Below, in pieces: positions 10,183 to 19,528 of a DNA stretch of 60,295 bases. Positions within the stretch are counted from its first letter, which is position 1. Each line of letters opens with the position of its first letter. Source of the DNA: Aurantiochytrium sp. KH105 (Eukaryota; Sar; Bigyra; Thraustochytrida; Thraustochytriidae); NCBI GenBank assembly GCA_003116975.1, contig BGKB01000283.1:1-60295 (forward strand). Direction: 5' to 3'. Position numbers and translations under genes: made by a program. The notes beneath the pieces were generated by a model. That model saw only the letters and a list, made by a program, of their open reading frames with translations. It did no database searches and was not told the DNA's origin.

Positions 10183-10841
10183 ACGCGGAACATGGTGGGT
10201 CCGTTGTCACACATGACCGACCGGCCATCGATCATCGAGTTCGTGAGCCAATCTTCGTGACCGTGCGTGGACGCCTCGCCGCGCGACTTTGAGCTCTGCC
10301 TGCATGGCCTCTTCGCCTGTCTCCTTGCTTTCCCAGTCCAGTCCCGCCCCGTCTTATATTGTCGTTGCGCTGCTGCCCGGCGTGCACGTGAGGAAGGAGG
10401 CCGCGGTCACCACCGCCGTCATCAGCCAATCTCCTCCTCCATCCCCTCACCACCATCGTGCGGCTGCGGCCGCAGCATCATCAGAAAGCTGTCGCAGCGC
10501 TTTTCGGCGTGTGCCTGCGCAGCCAGCTACCGCCCCCTCCCCGACACGCAGGCGAGCGCAGGCGAGAGCAGCCGTGCGTGCGCGAAGCCAAGCCGCGCCG
10601 AGACAGCTAGCTCGCAAGTCGCACTTGCAAGCAGGAAAGCAGCGAGCAGGAGTGCAAAGGTGACCATACGATACGCGCATGCATACACGCAACGCGACGA
10701 GAGCGACGAGCACGCGCGCGACGCGCGAGACGGCGGCGGGCGCGGAGGACGCGGCGGCGGCGGCGCGTCGAGGGCGCGGCGGGCGGCGGTGTCCAGTCGC
10801 GGCAGGCGGTAAGGCGGGCAGACGCCCGCGCGAGCGCGGAG

Positions 10842-12911
10842 ATGGGGGATGGCGGCGCGACCACGAACGCAGGGCGTCATGAAGCGACAGGGGCGGACGC
10901 CCGCGCAGACGTGGCGCACGACAAGGCGACTAGCGTAGAGCCAGAGAAGGACAAGGGGCGGGAGCAGGAGCAGCAGCAGGAGCAGGAGCAGATTTCGCCT
11001 GCGCAAGTGGAGATGAACGGCGAAGAAACCAACGAAGGCGCGATGGGATGGACCTCGGACGAGACCGCCGCTTCTGTCGCGAACACGAGAGGCAAGGCGC
11101 GAAACGACTCGGACGCAGCCGAGAGCGCAAACTCGTTGACCACAAGCCCAGTGCTGAACCGCCAGAGCGGCTCCGATCTTGTCATTGAGAGCATGCTGCT
11201 GGATCCGAAACGCCAGCGTTTTTCGGCAGTCCCCGAGGACGATTATAATCAGCTGCCAACGTACCCTCTGCGGCCCAGCTACAAGGAGTACCACGAGCAG
11301 CTTCGACCGGCTAGTCGACCCGTGGTGTTCGACGGCTGCCCCGACAACCCGTACCGGCCCTGCTCTGTGCCTATTTACCAGACCTCAACATACGAGCAAC
11401 CAAAATCGACCGAGTTTGGCCCCTATGATTACACGCGGTCCGGCAATCCGACCCGAACCGCGCTCGAGAAACAAGTTGCAATGCTTGAGCATGCTCACGC
11501 AGCCTTTGCGTTCTCTACCGGCATGGCGGCTCTCAACTGCGTGACTCGATTACTGCAGAGCGGCGATTGCATTCTTGTCGGCTCGGACATTTACGGCGGC
11601 TTTCATCGACTCGTGAGCCGCGTCACTTCCCTCTACAACGTTCGGGTCCGCTTCGTGGAGACGTGGGATCTTCAGGCTGTGGAGCGCGCGCTCGAAGCCG
11701 AGTCAAATGTACGCATGCTCCATATCGAAACGCCCAGTAACCCTCTCATGAAGGTGAGCGACCTCCGCGCTCTCTCGGACTTGCTGGCCCGCCACAACGT
11801 CCTTCTCTCTGTCGACAACACCATGATGAGTCCCCATCTGCAGGTGCCAATCAACCATGGCGCGCAAATCGTGGTTCACAGCATGACCAAGTTCTTTGGC
11901 GGCCATTCGGACACCATGGGCGGAATCGTTTGCGTTTCGAACGAAGAGCTCGCGCAAAAGATTGCCTTTTTCCAAAATGCAGAAGGCTCTGGTCTCGGGC
12001 CTTTTGACTGCTGGCTCTTTTTGCGCGGCATCAAGACGCTGGCCATCCGCGTGGAGCGCGCGCAAGAGAATGCTGAGCACATTGCAGCCTTCCTGCGACG
12101 GCAGCCCCTCGTCAAGGACATCTACTATGCAGGTTTGGAACCTGGCCAGGACCAGATGCGCAAGCATGTGCAGGCAGCGCGTGACTACAAGGTGCACATG
12201 GGTCAGGCCAAGGGCGGCGGCAGCCTCATGTCGTTTACGACGGGATCGGTCGACGTCTCGCGACGAATTATTGACGCGCTGCGCCTCTTCAAGCTCACAG
12301 TGTCCTTTGGCTCTTGCAACTCGCTTTGCGAGATGCCCTCTACGCTCAGTCATGCATCCATTCCCGCGCACCTCAGGACACTGCCGGACGACTTGATTCG
12401 TCTCTCCATTGGCATCGAGGACGTTAACGACTTGATCGAGGACTTGCAGCAGGCCCTCTCGCTCGCTGCGTCGTCGTACCCGCTGCCACCCCGCGACCGG
12501 TCGTCCTCCATGCACCGGACACGTGTGGTCCCGGATCTTCCCGAGCAACCTTCCAAGGCAACGTTCGAGGAAGAGGTGCACACCTCGACGCCGCAACAGC
12601 TCGGCAAGAAGCTACGCACGCTGTCCAACAAGCTCTCCACGCTCATGACCCAGGCTGGCAGCAGCCAAAACCTCAACAAGCTCGCCATGGATACTGCCAA
12701 TGGCTTTGCAGACTATGACGCTAACACGCCGGGAAGCCAGGAGGGATCGGCCTCTGCGGCGGCCGTGGCCGCGGTGGCTGCAGTTGCGGCTGCCGACGCC
12801 AACGACGCCAACACGCGCGTCGCTATTGCCATGGGGATCGCTGCGTTTATGGGCGGCGTGAGCTGCGCACTTCTCTTGCAGCCGCTTCTTGCGCGACATT
12901 CGCACTCCTAA
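10842..12911 (+). CDS. Cystathionine beta-lyase-like enzyme with C-terminal membrane anchor
   Basis: A PLP-dependent Cys/Met-metabolism enzyme, 689 residues. The core (about 170-540) follows plant-type cystathionine beta-lyase: YDYTRSGNPTR at 195-205, VDNTMMSP near 324, the PLP lysine K350 in HSMTKFFGGHSD, SEGSG-type block at 378-384 followed by FDCWLFLRGIKT, and SHASIPA plus IGIEDVNDLIEDL near the end. The reaction would be cystathionine to homocysteine, pyruvate and ammonia. Gamma-synthase or gamma-lyase activity cannot be excluded by motif alone. Unusual parts are a 165-residue acidic, Glu/Gln-rich N-terminal extension and an extra C-terminal region ending in an Ala-rich linker, one hydrophobic segment (about 660-682) and a short ARHSHS tail, the layout of a tail-anchored protein. 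Such an anchor is not usual in this family. Confidence 0.9.
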   Translation: MGDGGATTNAGRHEATGADARADVAHDKATSVEPEKDKGREQEQQQEQEQISPAQVEMNGEETNEGAMGWTSDETAASVANTRGKARNDSDAAESANSLTTSPVLNRQSGSDLVIESMLLDPKRQRFSAVPEDDYNQLPTYPLRPSYKEYHEQLRPASRPVVFDGCPDNPYRPCSVPIYQTSTYEQPKSTEFGPYDYTRSGNPTRTALEKQVAMLEHAHAAFAFSTGMAALNCVTRLLQSGDCILVGSDIYGGFHRLVSRVTSLYNVRVRFVETWDLQAVERALEAESNVRMLHIETPSNPLMKVSDLRALSDLLARHNVLLSVDNTMMSPHLQVPINHGAQIVVHSMTKFFGGHSDTMGGIVCVSNEELAQKIAFFQNAEGSGLGPFDCWLFLRGIKTLAIRVERAQENAEHIAAFLRRQPLVKDIYYAGLEPGQDQMRKHVQAARDYKVHMGQAKGGGSLMSFTTGSVDVSRRIIDALRLFKLTVSFGSCNSLCEMPSTLSHASIPAHLRTLPDDLIRLSIGIEDVNDLIEDLQQALSLAASSYPLPPRDRSSSMHRTRVVPDLPEQPSKATFEEEVHTSTPQQLGKKLRTLSNKLSTLMTQAGSSQNLNKLAMDTANGFADYDANTPGSQEGSASAAAVAAVAAVAAADANDANTRVAIAMGIAAFMGGVSCALLLQPLLARHSHS

Positions 12912-13088
12912 AAAAAATTATGATATACCTGCCAAATCTCTCTGTCTCCTTTCTCCTCCACTTCTCCTCGCCCCTCAATTCTCCTTTTGTTTGTTGTCAA
13001 AAAGTCGATGGAATCGACTTGCTTGGTCTTTGCCGCTCGAAGCTCGATCTCATAATGGACAGAGAGTAAAAAGTGTCCACGTCCACAG
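12912..13088. other. Short convergent 3' spacer
   Basis: AT- and pyrimidine-rich DNA between two converging genes, probably with both polyadenylation regions. No gene. Confidence 0.5.
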
Positions 13089-14498
13089 CTATGCGACGAT
13101 GTCAACGAGAGCCAGGCAGCCCGTGGTTGCCGGCAACGAGCGTACAATTCCAACGTCGCCCTCGTCGTCGGCGTCTGCCCATGCGCCGTCCACTTCTGAA
13201 TTTGTGTCGCTCGAATCATCGTCATTGTTATCGTCAGCACGAGAGCGCTTGCGAGCAAGCGCCCGATCACCCGTCGCAATGACCACCTGTCTAGAGCGGG
13301 GCCGAAAGGTCGCAGCATTCACGACCGTGCCCTGGTGCGGCGTCTTGCAAGAGGGTTGCGGAGATGGCGCGCCAAGCGGAGCAGCATCTCCAACGCGATA
13401 CACGAGCGCAAACCCACTCGTACTGCCGGTCACCAGAAGATCGTCCGCGGCATCGAGGTCGAAGCCAATGCGCTGATTCGTCCGCGCGCTCCGTTTGAAC
13501 CAGCCCACTGGCGCATCGAGCCTGCGCAGATCCCACAGTCGGATTTCCGAATCCCGTCGGCCACCCGTCAGAAGCTTGGTCCCGCACCGCGCGAACTGGA
13601 CCTGGGTTACACCTCCCTTGTGGGCAGGAACCATGTACAGACTAGAGCTTTGGTCATTCTCGGCGTACATTGCGATTGTACCCTCGTACGAGCCGACGAC
13701 AAGCTTCCCTGGCTCGGTGGGGTGCATCGCAAAGCACGAGAGAATACCGCGCTGGCCCATTGGCGACTTGCGCGAGGGCGAGGTGGCCGAAAATCGGGCC
13801 TGGGCGCCGGGGCGACCGATGTCAAAGCAGTAAATGCCACGCTCTACACCTGCGAACAGGCGCTGTCCAGTGCTATCGAATCCGATAGAGAGCGCTGTGG
13901 ACACCTCGTCGAGCGCGTTGACGCACTTGTACGAGGCGCGCAGACTGCCTGTATAGGCATCCCAAAGGTGAACCGGCTGGCTGCGCGCCGTGCTTGCAAA
14001 GCAACACGTCGCTGGGACCGCGCTGTCCATGCCCGGATACCACGCGTAGTCAAAGATGCAGTCACCCTCTTTGCACGTGAGCGCCGGAGTTGCCTCGACA
14101 GGCAGTTCGAGCGCGGACTGTTCATACACGCGGAGAGCATCGTCGTCGCCCGCGGTGAGCACGCACAAGCCGTCCGGGGAATATCTCGCTCCTTTCCAGA
14201 AACTGACGCCGCTCGTCGCAGCCTCTGCGCGCACGGTTTCTGCCAGCGTCAGCGCTCGCGCAGTCCTCTTTTTCCTCCTCGCTCCCGTCGCCGGCGCCTT
14301 CGTCCTCCTCGTTGCCGTCGCCGTCGTTGCCGCTGCGCCGCCTGCTGGCGCCTTCTCGCAGCAGGCTGCGACGACGGCGGTCTTTTCAGGCTCAATCCCG
14401 CCGTCCTCGCGCGGTCTCTTGCGCGCCCGCGGGGCCTGCCGCGCAGAGACTCTAGCCAGCACCGCCGCCACGCCGGAGAGGCCGCGCTCGGGCTCCAT
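13089..14498 (-). CDS. WRAP53: WRAP53/TCAB1-like WD40 protein
   Basis: Telomerase Cajal body protein 1 binds CAB-box RNAs, including telomerase RNA and scaRNAs, and directs them to Cajal bodies. The protein has 469 residues: a basic, Ala/Arg/Lys-rich N-terminal 90, then a WD40 propeller to near the end. Strong family blocks are DYAWYPGMDSAVPATCC, PVHLWDAYTGSLRASY, LDEVSTALSIGF, GQRGILSCFA, YEGTIAMY, HKGGVTQVQF, DSEIRLWDLRR, and TNQRIGFDLD followed by LVTGSTSGF; the last is especially diagnostic. The C-terminal tail is acidic. It diverges from the nuclease gene at 14704 with about 200 bases between. Confidence 0.92.
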   Translation of the reverse strand: MEPERGLSGVAAVLARVSARQAPRARKRPREDGGIEPEKTAVVAACCEKAPAGGAAATTATATRRTKAPATGARRKKRTARALTLAETVRAEAATSGVSFWKGARYSPDGLCVLTAGDDDALRVYEQSALELPVEATPALTCKEGDCIFDYAWYPGMDSAVPATCCFASTARSQPVHLWDAYTGSLRASYKCVNALDEVSTALSIGFDSTGQRLFAGVERGIYCFDIGRPGAQARFSATSPSRKSPMGQRGILSCFAMHPTEPGKLVVGSYEGTIAMYAENDQSSSLYMVPAHKGGVTQVQFARCGTKLLTGGRRDSEIRLWDLRRLDAPVGWFKRSARTNQRIGFDLDAADDLLVTGSTSGFALVYRVGDAAPLGAPSPQPSCKTPHQGTVVNAATFRPRSRQVVIATGDRALARKRSRADDNNDDDSSDTNSEVDGAWADADDEGDVGIVRSLPATTGCLALVDIVA

Positions 14499-14703
14499 CG
14501 TGCCGCGCTTGCGAGCAGCAGCCGCCGCGCCAGCCGCCGCGCCGAGGTTTGGGCTCTGTGATCGCTCTGTCTAGTATAGTATCCTATGTGCAAGTTGGTT
14601 GACGCGAGTGAGAGCAAGGCTCGAGCACTGGCCAACAGGATAGAAAAGCCAAGGCGAGAGTCGGCCAGAGGAAAGGCGGCTTGATCGAGGCCGCGAGCTC
14701 GCT
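14499..14703. promoter_or_regulatory. Putative bidirectional promoter (WRAP53 / RRG7-like)
   Basis: Only about 205 bases separate the two divergent start codons, or about 410 if the nuclease starts at 14908. Both promoters must lie here or overlap the 5' end of a gene. No specific element is identified. Confidence 0.45.
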
Positions 14704-15201
14704 GTGGCACGAGCTCTTGAAGATGTCGGTGTATTTCTGAGACCTGTCTCCTTTTGGACTTGGCCCTGCTGCGAAGTAGATGATCGCAGCGTTTCCTTCT
14801 TCAATTTCTATTCACCATCATCATTGTCACGTCTGCAAAGTCTCGTCGAAAATCTGGGCGCTGGTCTTGCGCAGTGTCTTTTGGCGAGAAGGTGCGAGGT
14901 CGCGGCCATGCGAGGCGTCAAGGAAGGCGCGGCCTTCGAGGCGGCCTGTCAGAGTGCCCTACAGCGCCTCGGCATGCAGTTGCGTGTCCAAGGTGGTGCT
15001 AACGACGGGGGCATCGACCTTGTGGGCCGCTGGGTCCTCCCGCACGTGAACAACAACGCTCGTGCAGACGGCGACAATGCGGGGAAGCGTCTTAATTTTG
15101 ACAGCGATGAAGATACGCGCGAGGTTCCTTCGCTCGATGCACGTGCGGCAGCCGCAGCTTCTGCTCTGGCAAAAATTCACACCAAGCAGCAGCAGCAGCA
15201 A

Positions 15202-15247
<46 letters not shown>

Positions 15248-15675
15248 TCCATCAAGGACGACGACGATGGACGCATCAGCAACAACTTCTTCACTCTCAA
15301 CAGGCCATTCCTCCTGCGCTACTGCATGTCGGTGTTCAGTGCAAGAGCTATCGCACGGCCAAAGTCCCCGTGAGCACAGTTCGAGAGCTCGAGGGAAGCT
15401 TGGCATTGCTTCCGAGCTTGCAAGCCGGCTTCATCTGTACACACTCGGGGTTTACACTTGAGGCGGTGAAATTGAGCCGACGGTCGCGAGCCCCACTGGC
15501 TCTTATGAGCTTCGATGGTCCCGAATGCAACTCGCTCTTGTATTGTTTTGTCAACAATGCAATGCGTTCGCTGCTACCGCTTCTGCAGATTTCGGAAACT
15601 CGTCGCTTGACAAATAAGGAGACCCACATGGAAGCACGCACACGCTTATTTTATGACGGCGTACCTTTTCATTGA
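14704..15675 (+). CDS. RRG7-like PD-(D/E)XK nuclease-fold protein with polyglutamine insert
   Basis: Resembles the Mrr/RRG7 (DUF2034) branch of the restriction-endonuclease-like fold; yeast Rrg7 is mitochondrial and needed for respiratory growth. Seen: a helix rich in Glu/Ala (EGAAFEAACQSALQRLG), then GGANDGGIDLVGRW with D101 and D105, and later GVQCKSY with Q212 and K214, giving the D...QxK pattern. Between the two halves of the active site is an insert of about 100 residues with an acidic part and a run of about 22 Gln, His and Leu residues encoded mainly by CAG. Family members normally have a short loop there. The ATG at 14704 gives 323 residues; an ATG at 14908 (255 residues) begins exactly at the conserved core. 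The longer form could supply a targeting peptide. Nuclease activity is inferred only. Confidence 0.75.
15186..15246 (+). repeat. (CAG)n repeat inside coding region
   Basis: About twenty CAG/CAA codons with one CAC interruption, encoding the polyglutamine tract of the RRG7-like protein. Length is likely to vary between strains. Confidence 0.9.
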
Positions 15676-15905
15676 TGCGACAAGCGACACTTTATCACCA
15701 TCCCTGAAAGATATTAACTTCGTGTCGTGACAAAACATGACTTTCAAAAACAGAAACAGTAAAATAGATATAAGCCTTGACGTTCTCGAACGCAAATCAT
15801 ACATACGCGCACAGACCAGCAACACATGTGGTCTACGAAAAACAATCCTTTCATTGGCTCGCTCTCATACGCACCCTTTCGTTGCTTGGTATTCATGCGC
15901 AGGAT
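15676..15905. other. Convergent 3' spacer
   Basis: AT-richer DNA between converging genes. No gene or RNA recognised. Confidence 0.5.
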
Positions 15906-17300
15906 TCAACCGTCGGGCTGAGAGGCACTGCGGTTCGGAACGCCATCTGAAGTTGACGCACTCACAGACGCACGATCCGGACGCGCTGGTGACGAGGATG
16001 TGGGCTCGCTCGCGAGGACGCCGGCACGCTGTAAGCTGCCACTTTTAGCGGGATTGCGCGCATTACTCAAACTTCCTGAGCCCGAATTGCCTGCCAACTT
16101 CGTAGACGCTGGCGATGCAGACGCCTCTTCAGCGTCTCCTACTCGCTGGCGTTTGCCCGGAATTTCGATGGGGCTCGGTTCCTGCTCGCTCGATTGTTCG
16201 TCCAAAGATTTCTCTCGTCGCCGCCATGATGAATAAATATAGTCAAAGTGCTTTTTAAAGACCTCCTCGGGGACATCTTTCTCAACTTTGGACCAAATGA
16301 GCTCAGAAATCTTTGGCTTCCGCGTGCGATCGCCCTTGTTCATGCGTTTCACCGTGGGACCGTACCTATACAGGGCCTCCTTGATGGCATAGCGTCCATG
16401 CACGACCTGATTTTCTGGATCAAGGCGGCCCATCCTCCACCAAGCGTCATCGTCGACATGCTTGTCGGAACTGCGCTCTTGCGAGGCGTTGTCAATATTG
16501 GCCTCTGAGGTTTCGTCTTCAGGCGTGGCACGGAGCGCTTGCCCATTTGATAATAAGCCTGTGACCTGGCTTGAAGGGGCCTTTGCATTCAAAGATGCGG
16601 CAACAGGTGGCTCTGCTGGCGGACTTGGCAGCGCAAGAAGTGTACGCAGCTTGACCTGCTCGGCGTGGCCCGGCGTAAATACGATTGCGCGAACGGCTTC
16701 GTCGGCGTCGAGACAAGCAAAGTGGAAGGGAGTTCCACTGCGTGCCGCAGCGAGCCAGCGCTTTTGCACATCCGCCACAACGCGGTCGTATTCTACAGCA
16801 GCGGGGATGCGCACATGCTCGATTGCAGCACTCTCAATTTGCTGCAGCGCGTTCTCTTGAAGTCTGGCGACAGCTTGAGGCGAGGTGTCTGGCAAAGCGA
16901 GCGCAGCCAAAACATCGGGCGAAAGTGTCAGCTGCGGTCCCGAATCTGCGGGCACGTTCACCTCTAGCAAGCGATCCTGATTCCGCCCAGCTGCAAGGCG
17001 TGCAGTCGCCCACAAGGCACCAAGTCGCTGTCGGAGCGTGCTTTCCACGATTTCGACACTAGCATCGCGCACACTCTTGACACAAGTGATCAGCAGCTCC
17101 ACAAGTGGCTTCATGAGCAGGTTCTCTTCGGCGAGTCGCTTCACAAAAGCGTCTGCACCTGCGAGGTCGTCGGCTGCAGGGCCTGCAGAGCTAGTCTCCT
17201 CGATTCCCTTTTTTCCCGCTTCCTCGTCTTGACTGACCTTGGCCACTTCCCGCACCATGATGAGTGCCACGGGCCGGTACGTCTCTTCTGCGTCCTGCAT
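15906..17300 (-). CDS. Unknown protein, 464 residues
   Basis: I do not recognise this protein. It is a long, codon-biased frame with a mixed composition. The N-terminal half is Ala/Leu/Glu-rich and probably helical. Around residues 270-350 is the most conserved-looking block (DDDAWWRMGRLDPENQVV, then KISELIWSKVEKDVPEEVFKKHFDYI), charged and aromatic, which could be a small DNA- or protein-binding module. The C-terminal 100 residues are Ser/Pro/Ala-rich and probably disordered. There is no signal peptide or membrane segment. A second in-frame ATG lies at residue 15 (17258). Confidence 0.6.
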   Translation of the reverse strand: MQDAEETYRPVALIMVREVAKVSQDEEAGKKGIEETSSAGPAADDLAGADAFVKRLAEENLLMKPLVELLITCVKSVRDASVEIVESTLRQRLGALWATARLAAGRNQDRLLEVNVPADSGPQLTLSPDVLAALALPDTSPQAVARLQENALQQIESAAIEHVRIPAAVEYDRVVADVQKRWLAAARSGTPFHFACLDADEAVRAIVFTPGHAEQVKLRTLLALPSPPAEPPVAASLNAKAPSSQVTGLLSNGQALRATPEDETSEANIDNASQERSSDKHVDDDAWWRMGRLDPENQVVHGRYAIKEALYRYGPTVKRMNKGDRTRKPKISELIWSKVEKDVPEEVFKKHFDYIYSSWRRREKSLDEQSSEQEPSPIEIPGKRQRVGDAEEASASPASTKLAGNSGSGSLSNARNPAKSGSLQRAGVLASEPTSSSPARPDRASVSASTSDGVPNRSASQPDG

Positions 17301-17695
17301 CCTGGCGCCGCCCGGCGGCGACCCGCCTGCCGGCCGCAGCCGACGACTTTCCCGCGGCTCCTTGCTTTTGCTTGTTTGGCTTCAAGTGCTTCTTGCTTCT
17401 TATCTTTCTTTTCCTTTTCTTTTGCTTTCTTTTCTTTTTTTCGACCGTGAGAAACCACGGAAGAAACCAGGAACGAAGACGCGCTCGCTCTGCGTTGTGT
17501 CGTGGTCGGCGCATCACAAAGCAAAGCAAAGTTCATCGGCCTGGCACGTCTCCTACAACTAGCCAGGCCTCATCAAAGAGAAACAAAAGCAGCCAGTCGA
17601 TAGCCAGTCAAAGTATGGTCCAAAGCAAGGCGAAACAGGGGTGTTCTGAATTCGTTCTGCATCGGTTCCGCGCTTTGGAAGGACAATGACAGGAG
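17301..17695. other. Promoter side of unknown gene
   Basis: Contains CTTTT/TTTCC-rich DNA (17395-17450). Accidental Lys-rich frames on the minus strand derive from this run. No gene supported. Confidence 0.45.
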
Positions 17696-17767
17696 TGACG
17701 CGCAAAATTCGCGACAATACTTGTCATTTTTATTTTTATTTTTTTTCTCGTTGGAAGGTTTTCCACG
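17696..17767. repeat. Dispersed repeat end, 72 bp, also at 60224-60295
   Basis: These 72 bases recur at the right edge of the window with one difference seen. The segment has a short palindrome (GACAATACTTGTC), a second GCGCAAAATTCGCG palindrome-like run, then a T-rich tract. It looks like the end of a multi-copy element that continues rightward from here through the gene fragments at 18107-18841. Confidence 0.8.
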
Positions 17768-17875
17768 CGGCTTCGAGGCGGCGAAATTTAACAGACCCAG
17801 TGCGCTTGCCGGGGGGGGTAGCATGGAGAGGAGGGGGGTAGGAAAAAATGGGCGCACAGCGAGGCACAGCATGAA

Positions 17876-18005
17876 AAAAACGACCAAGTACACCCTCTGT
17901 AGCAAGGGTGAAAAATGAGTCGATCATCAAAAATATGACGAAGGCCGCCCTCTGTGGCAAGAGTGTAGAATGGCTCCAATCCCTGCAGTAAAGGGGTGGA
18001 GAGGA
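17876..18005. repeat. Imperfect ~50-bp repeats
   Basis: Two clear copies and one weaker copy of a block centred on CCCTCTGTRGCAAGRGTG (about 17889 and 17947). They lie inside the supposed repeat element. Confidence 0.5.
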
Positions 18006-18106
18006 AAATGAGCCCAAAATTCGACAAAGTCCAACTGATGTAGTGAAGGGTCGTACAAAGACACTGCAAATGCAAGAAGGAAACGTTTGTACACAAATGA
18101 TTTCGT

Positions 18107-18442
18107 TTAAGCAGTTTCGGAAGTGGTAGCACGGCTCATAAGAACTACCTTTACGGGTCTTGAAAAGCGTTCTCGCCATCCTTGCGTCTTCTGCTTGAGA
18201 TGCTCGTACGATCTGTAAACGGTGTCTTCCACACTGTATAAGGAGTCTCCGAAACCAATCTTGTTGCGAATTGTATCATCGGTGATGGGATCCTTACGTG
18301 TCACACGCATCTCTTGATCAAGACAGTCGAAGAACTCCTTAAAGTTGACGGTCAGTGCCATTTGTCTGCCTGCATACTCGAGCCCAAAGCCAACATTCGT
18401 CTGCAGGTTCTGGTCAAGATGGGGATGAAAGGACTTCCCCTG
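18107..18442 (-). pseudogene. 3' part of an unrecognised gene, truncated by assembly gap
   Basis: An open frame of 112 residues ends at TAA (18107-18109) and runs uninterrupted into the N gap on its 5' side. The sequence is protein-like and not low-complexity (for example VGFGLEYAGRQMALTVNF and FKEFFDCLDQEMRVTRKD, then KIGFGDSLYSVEDTVYRSYEHL). I cannot assign a family. Because it lies next to a repeat found elsewhere in the window, it may belong to a mobile element, but a host gene is possible. Confidence 0.45.
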
Positions 18443-18566
18443 NNNNNNNNNNNNNNNNNNNNNNNNNNNNNNNNNNNNNNNNNNNNNNNNNNNNNNNNNN
18501 NNNNNNNNNNNNNNNNNNNNNNNNNNNNNNNNNNNNNNNNNNNNNNNNNNNNNNNNNNNNNNNNNN
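18443..18566. other. Assembly gap (124 N)
   Basis: Run of N, of unknown true length. It interrupts the minus-strand coding-like sequence on both sides, which suggests that a repeat collapsed in the assembly. Confidence 0.99.
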
Positions 18567-18841
18567 GAGGTGCACAGCCTTTAGAGGAAACATCGTTTAA
18601 GGACGATAGAAAAGTAAAGAAGCCTCTGCCAGGCTTTGCTTTCCGTGCACGACCTTGAGACATTGTGCTCTTCACATTGAGAAGCTTGAGGACTTCATCT
18701 GCATCAGCAAGAGTCTTGAAGACCAGGACCTCAGCGCCCCCTCAAATCTATTCCTTTTACCCCGGTACATTGCGCGTGAGCGAACTGCGTCGAAGATGTA
18801 TTCATCTCAATGCCTCTCTCGTTCAGGTAGCGCCTGTTCAT
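18567..18841 (-). pseudogene. 5' part of the unrecognised gene, frame broken at a G run
   Basis: From an ATG at 18841 a frame runs 36 codons and stops at TGA (18731-18733). A second frame, shifted by one base, opens just before that stop and continues to the gap with equally protein-like sequence (VLVFKTLADADEVLKLLN). The shift falls at a run of five C on the plus strand (18737-18741). Either the copy is inactivated or the homopolymer count is wrong. Family unknown. Confidence 0.4.
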
Positions 18842-19528
18842 TGCAAGCTTCGCTTGCTCCTCCCGTGGTAGTCATCGACGGGAAAAAAGGTGCTCAACGT
18901 TCTGGGCCTGGCTCAACCCGTAGTGTCGCCTGCTGAGGTGGAATGCGCGCGGGTAAGGGCACGAGCACGAGCACGTAGATAGTCTTCTCCGCAGAGGTGA
19001 AGCACTTGCTTGCTTTCGCGACGACAACGATAGCGAAGCGTGGAAAGGAGGTCGAAGCGACGATGACCAATACAAACGGCTGCTGGGGATGCAGTTGCTC
19101 ACAAAGGCAACGCGCGGAAACGCAGAAATATGCAACTTAAGGGAGTCTCGCGCACCCCTCTCCCGTCCAGTGAAGCTGCCGTCGCCACGCGCGCCGACGT
19201 GCGCGGCAACGCACAGACGGCTCCAAGCCACGTCGGGGCCATCGCTATCTGCTATCTCTTACCCGCCCGCTGCCGCATGCTGCAGCCTCTGGCCGACCGC
19301 AACCCACCTGACGATACGGGGTCTCGAAATAGAAAACCCTCCTCAATGGGGAGGCCCGATCAGAACCAAACGGAACGAGCAAGCTGTTTATTGTCGCGAA
19401 TGATCAGATCCAATGACAGGAGGCGGAGGAGGCATCCACAAACTCGACTTGGCTTTGACTGGCACGACGCGACTTGGCTCAAGCTCTGCGTGCGCGCGCG
19501 AGGGCCCGGGACGGGTGCGAGCGGCACG
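18842..19528. other. Spacer before CSL4 gene
   Basis: No gene supported. The CSL4 frame is open upstream to 19130, but that part has no family similarity. The promoter of the exosome gene is expected here. Confidence 0.5.

Larger units (their letters stand above)
9492..10841. other. Repeat-rich divergent promoter region
   Basis: Lies between two divergent genes. It contains simple repeats (listed separately) and GC-rich DNA with long accidental frames. No gene supported. Confidence 0.55.

Noticed and set aside
10527..11294. 255-codon minus-strand frame with Leu runs
   Set aside because: Antisense to the 5' part of the cystathionine beta-lyase gene; the Leu runs come from CAG/GAG codons on the plus strand.
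15092..15406. Minus-strand frame with poly-Ala/Leu over the CAG repeat
   Set aside because: Antisense reading of the polyglutamine tract in the RRG7-like gene.
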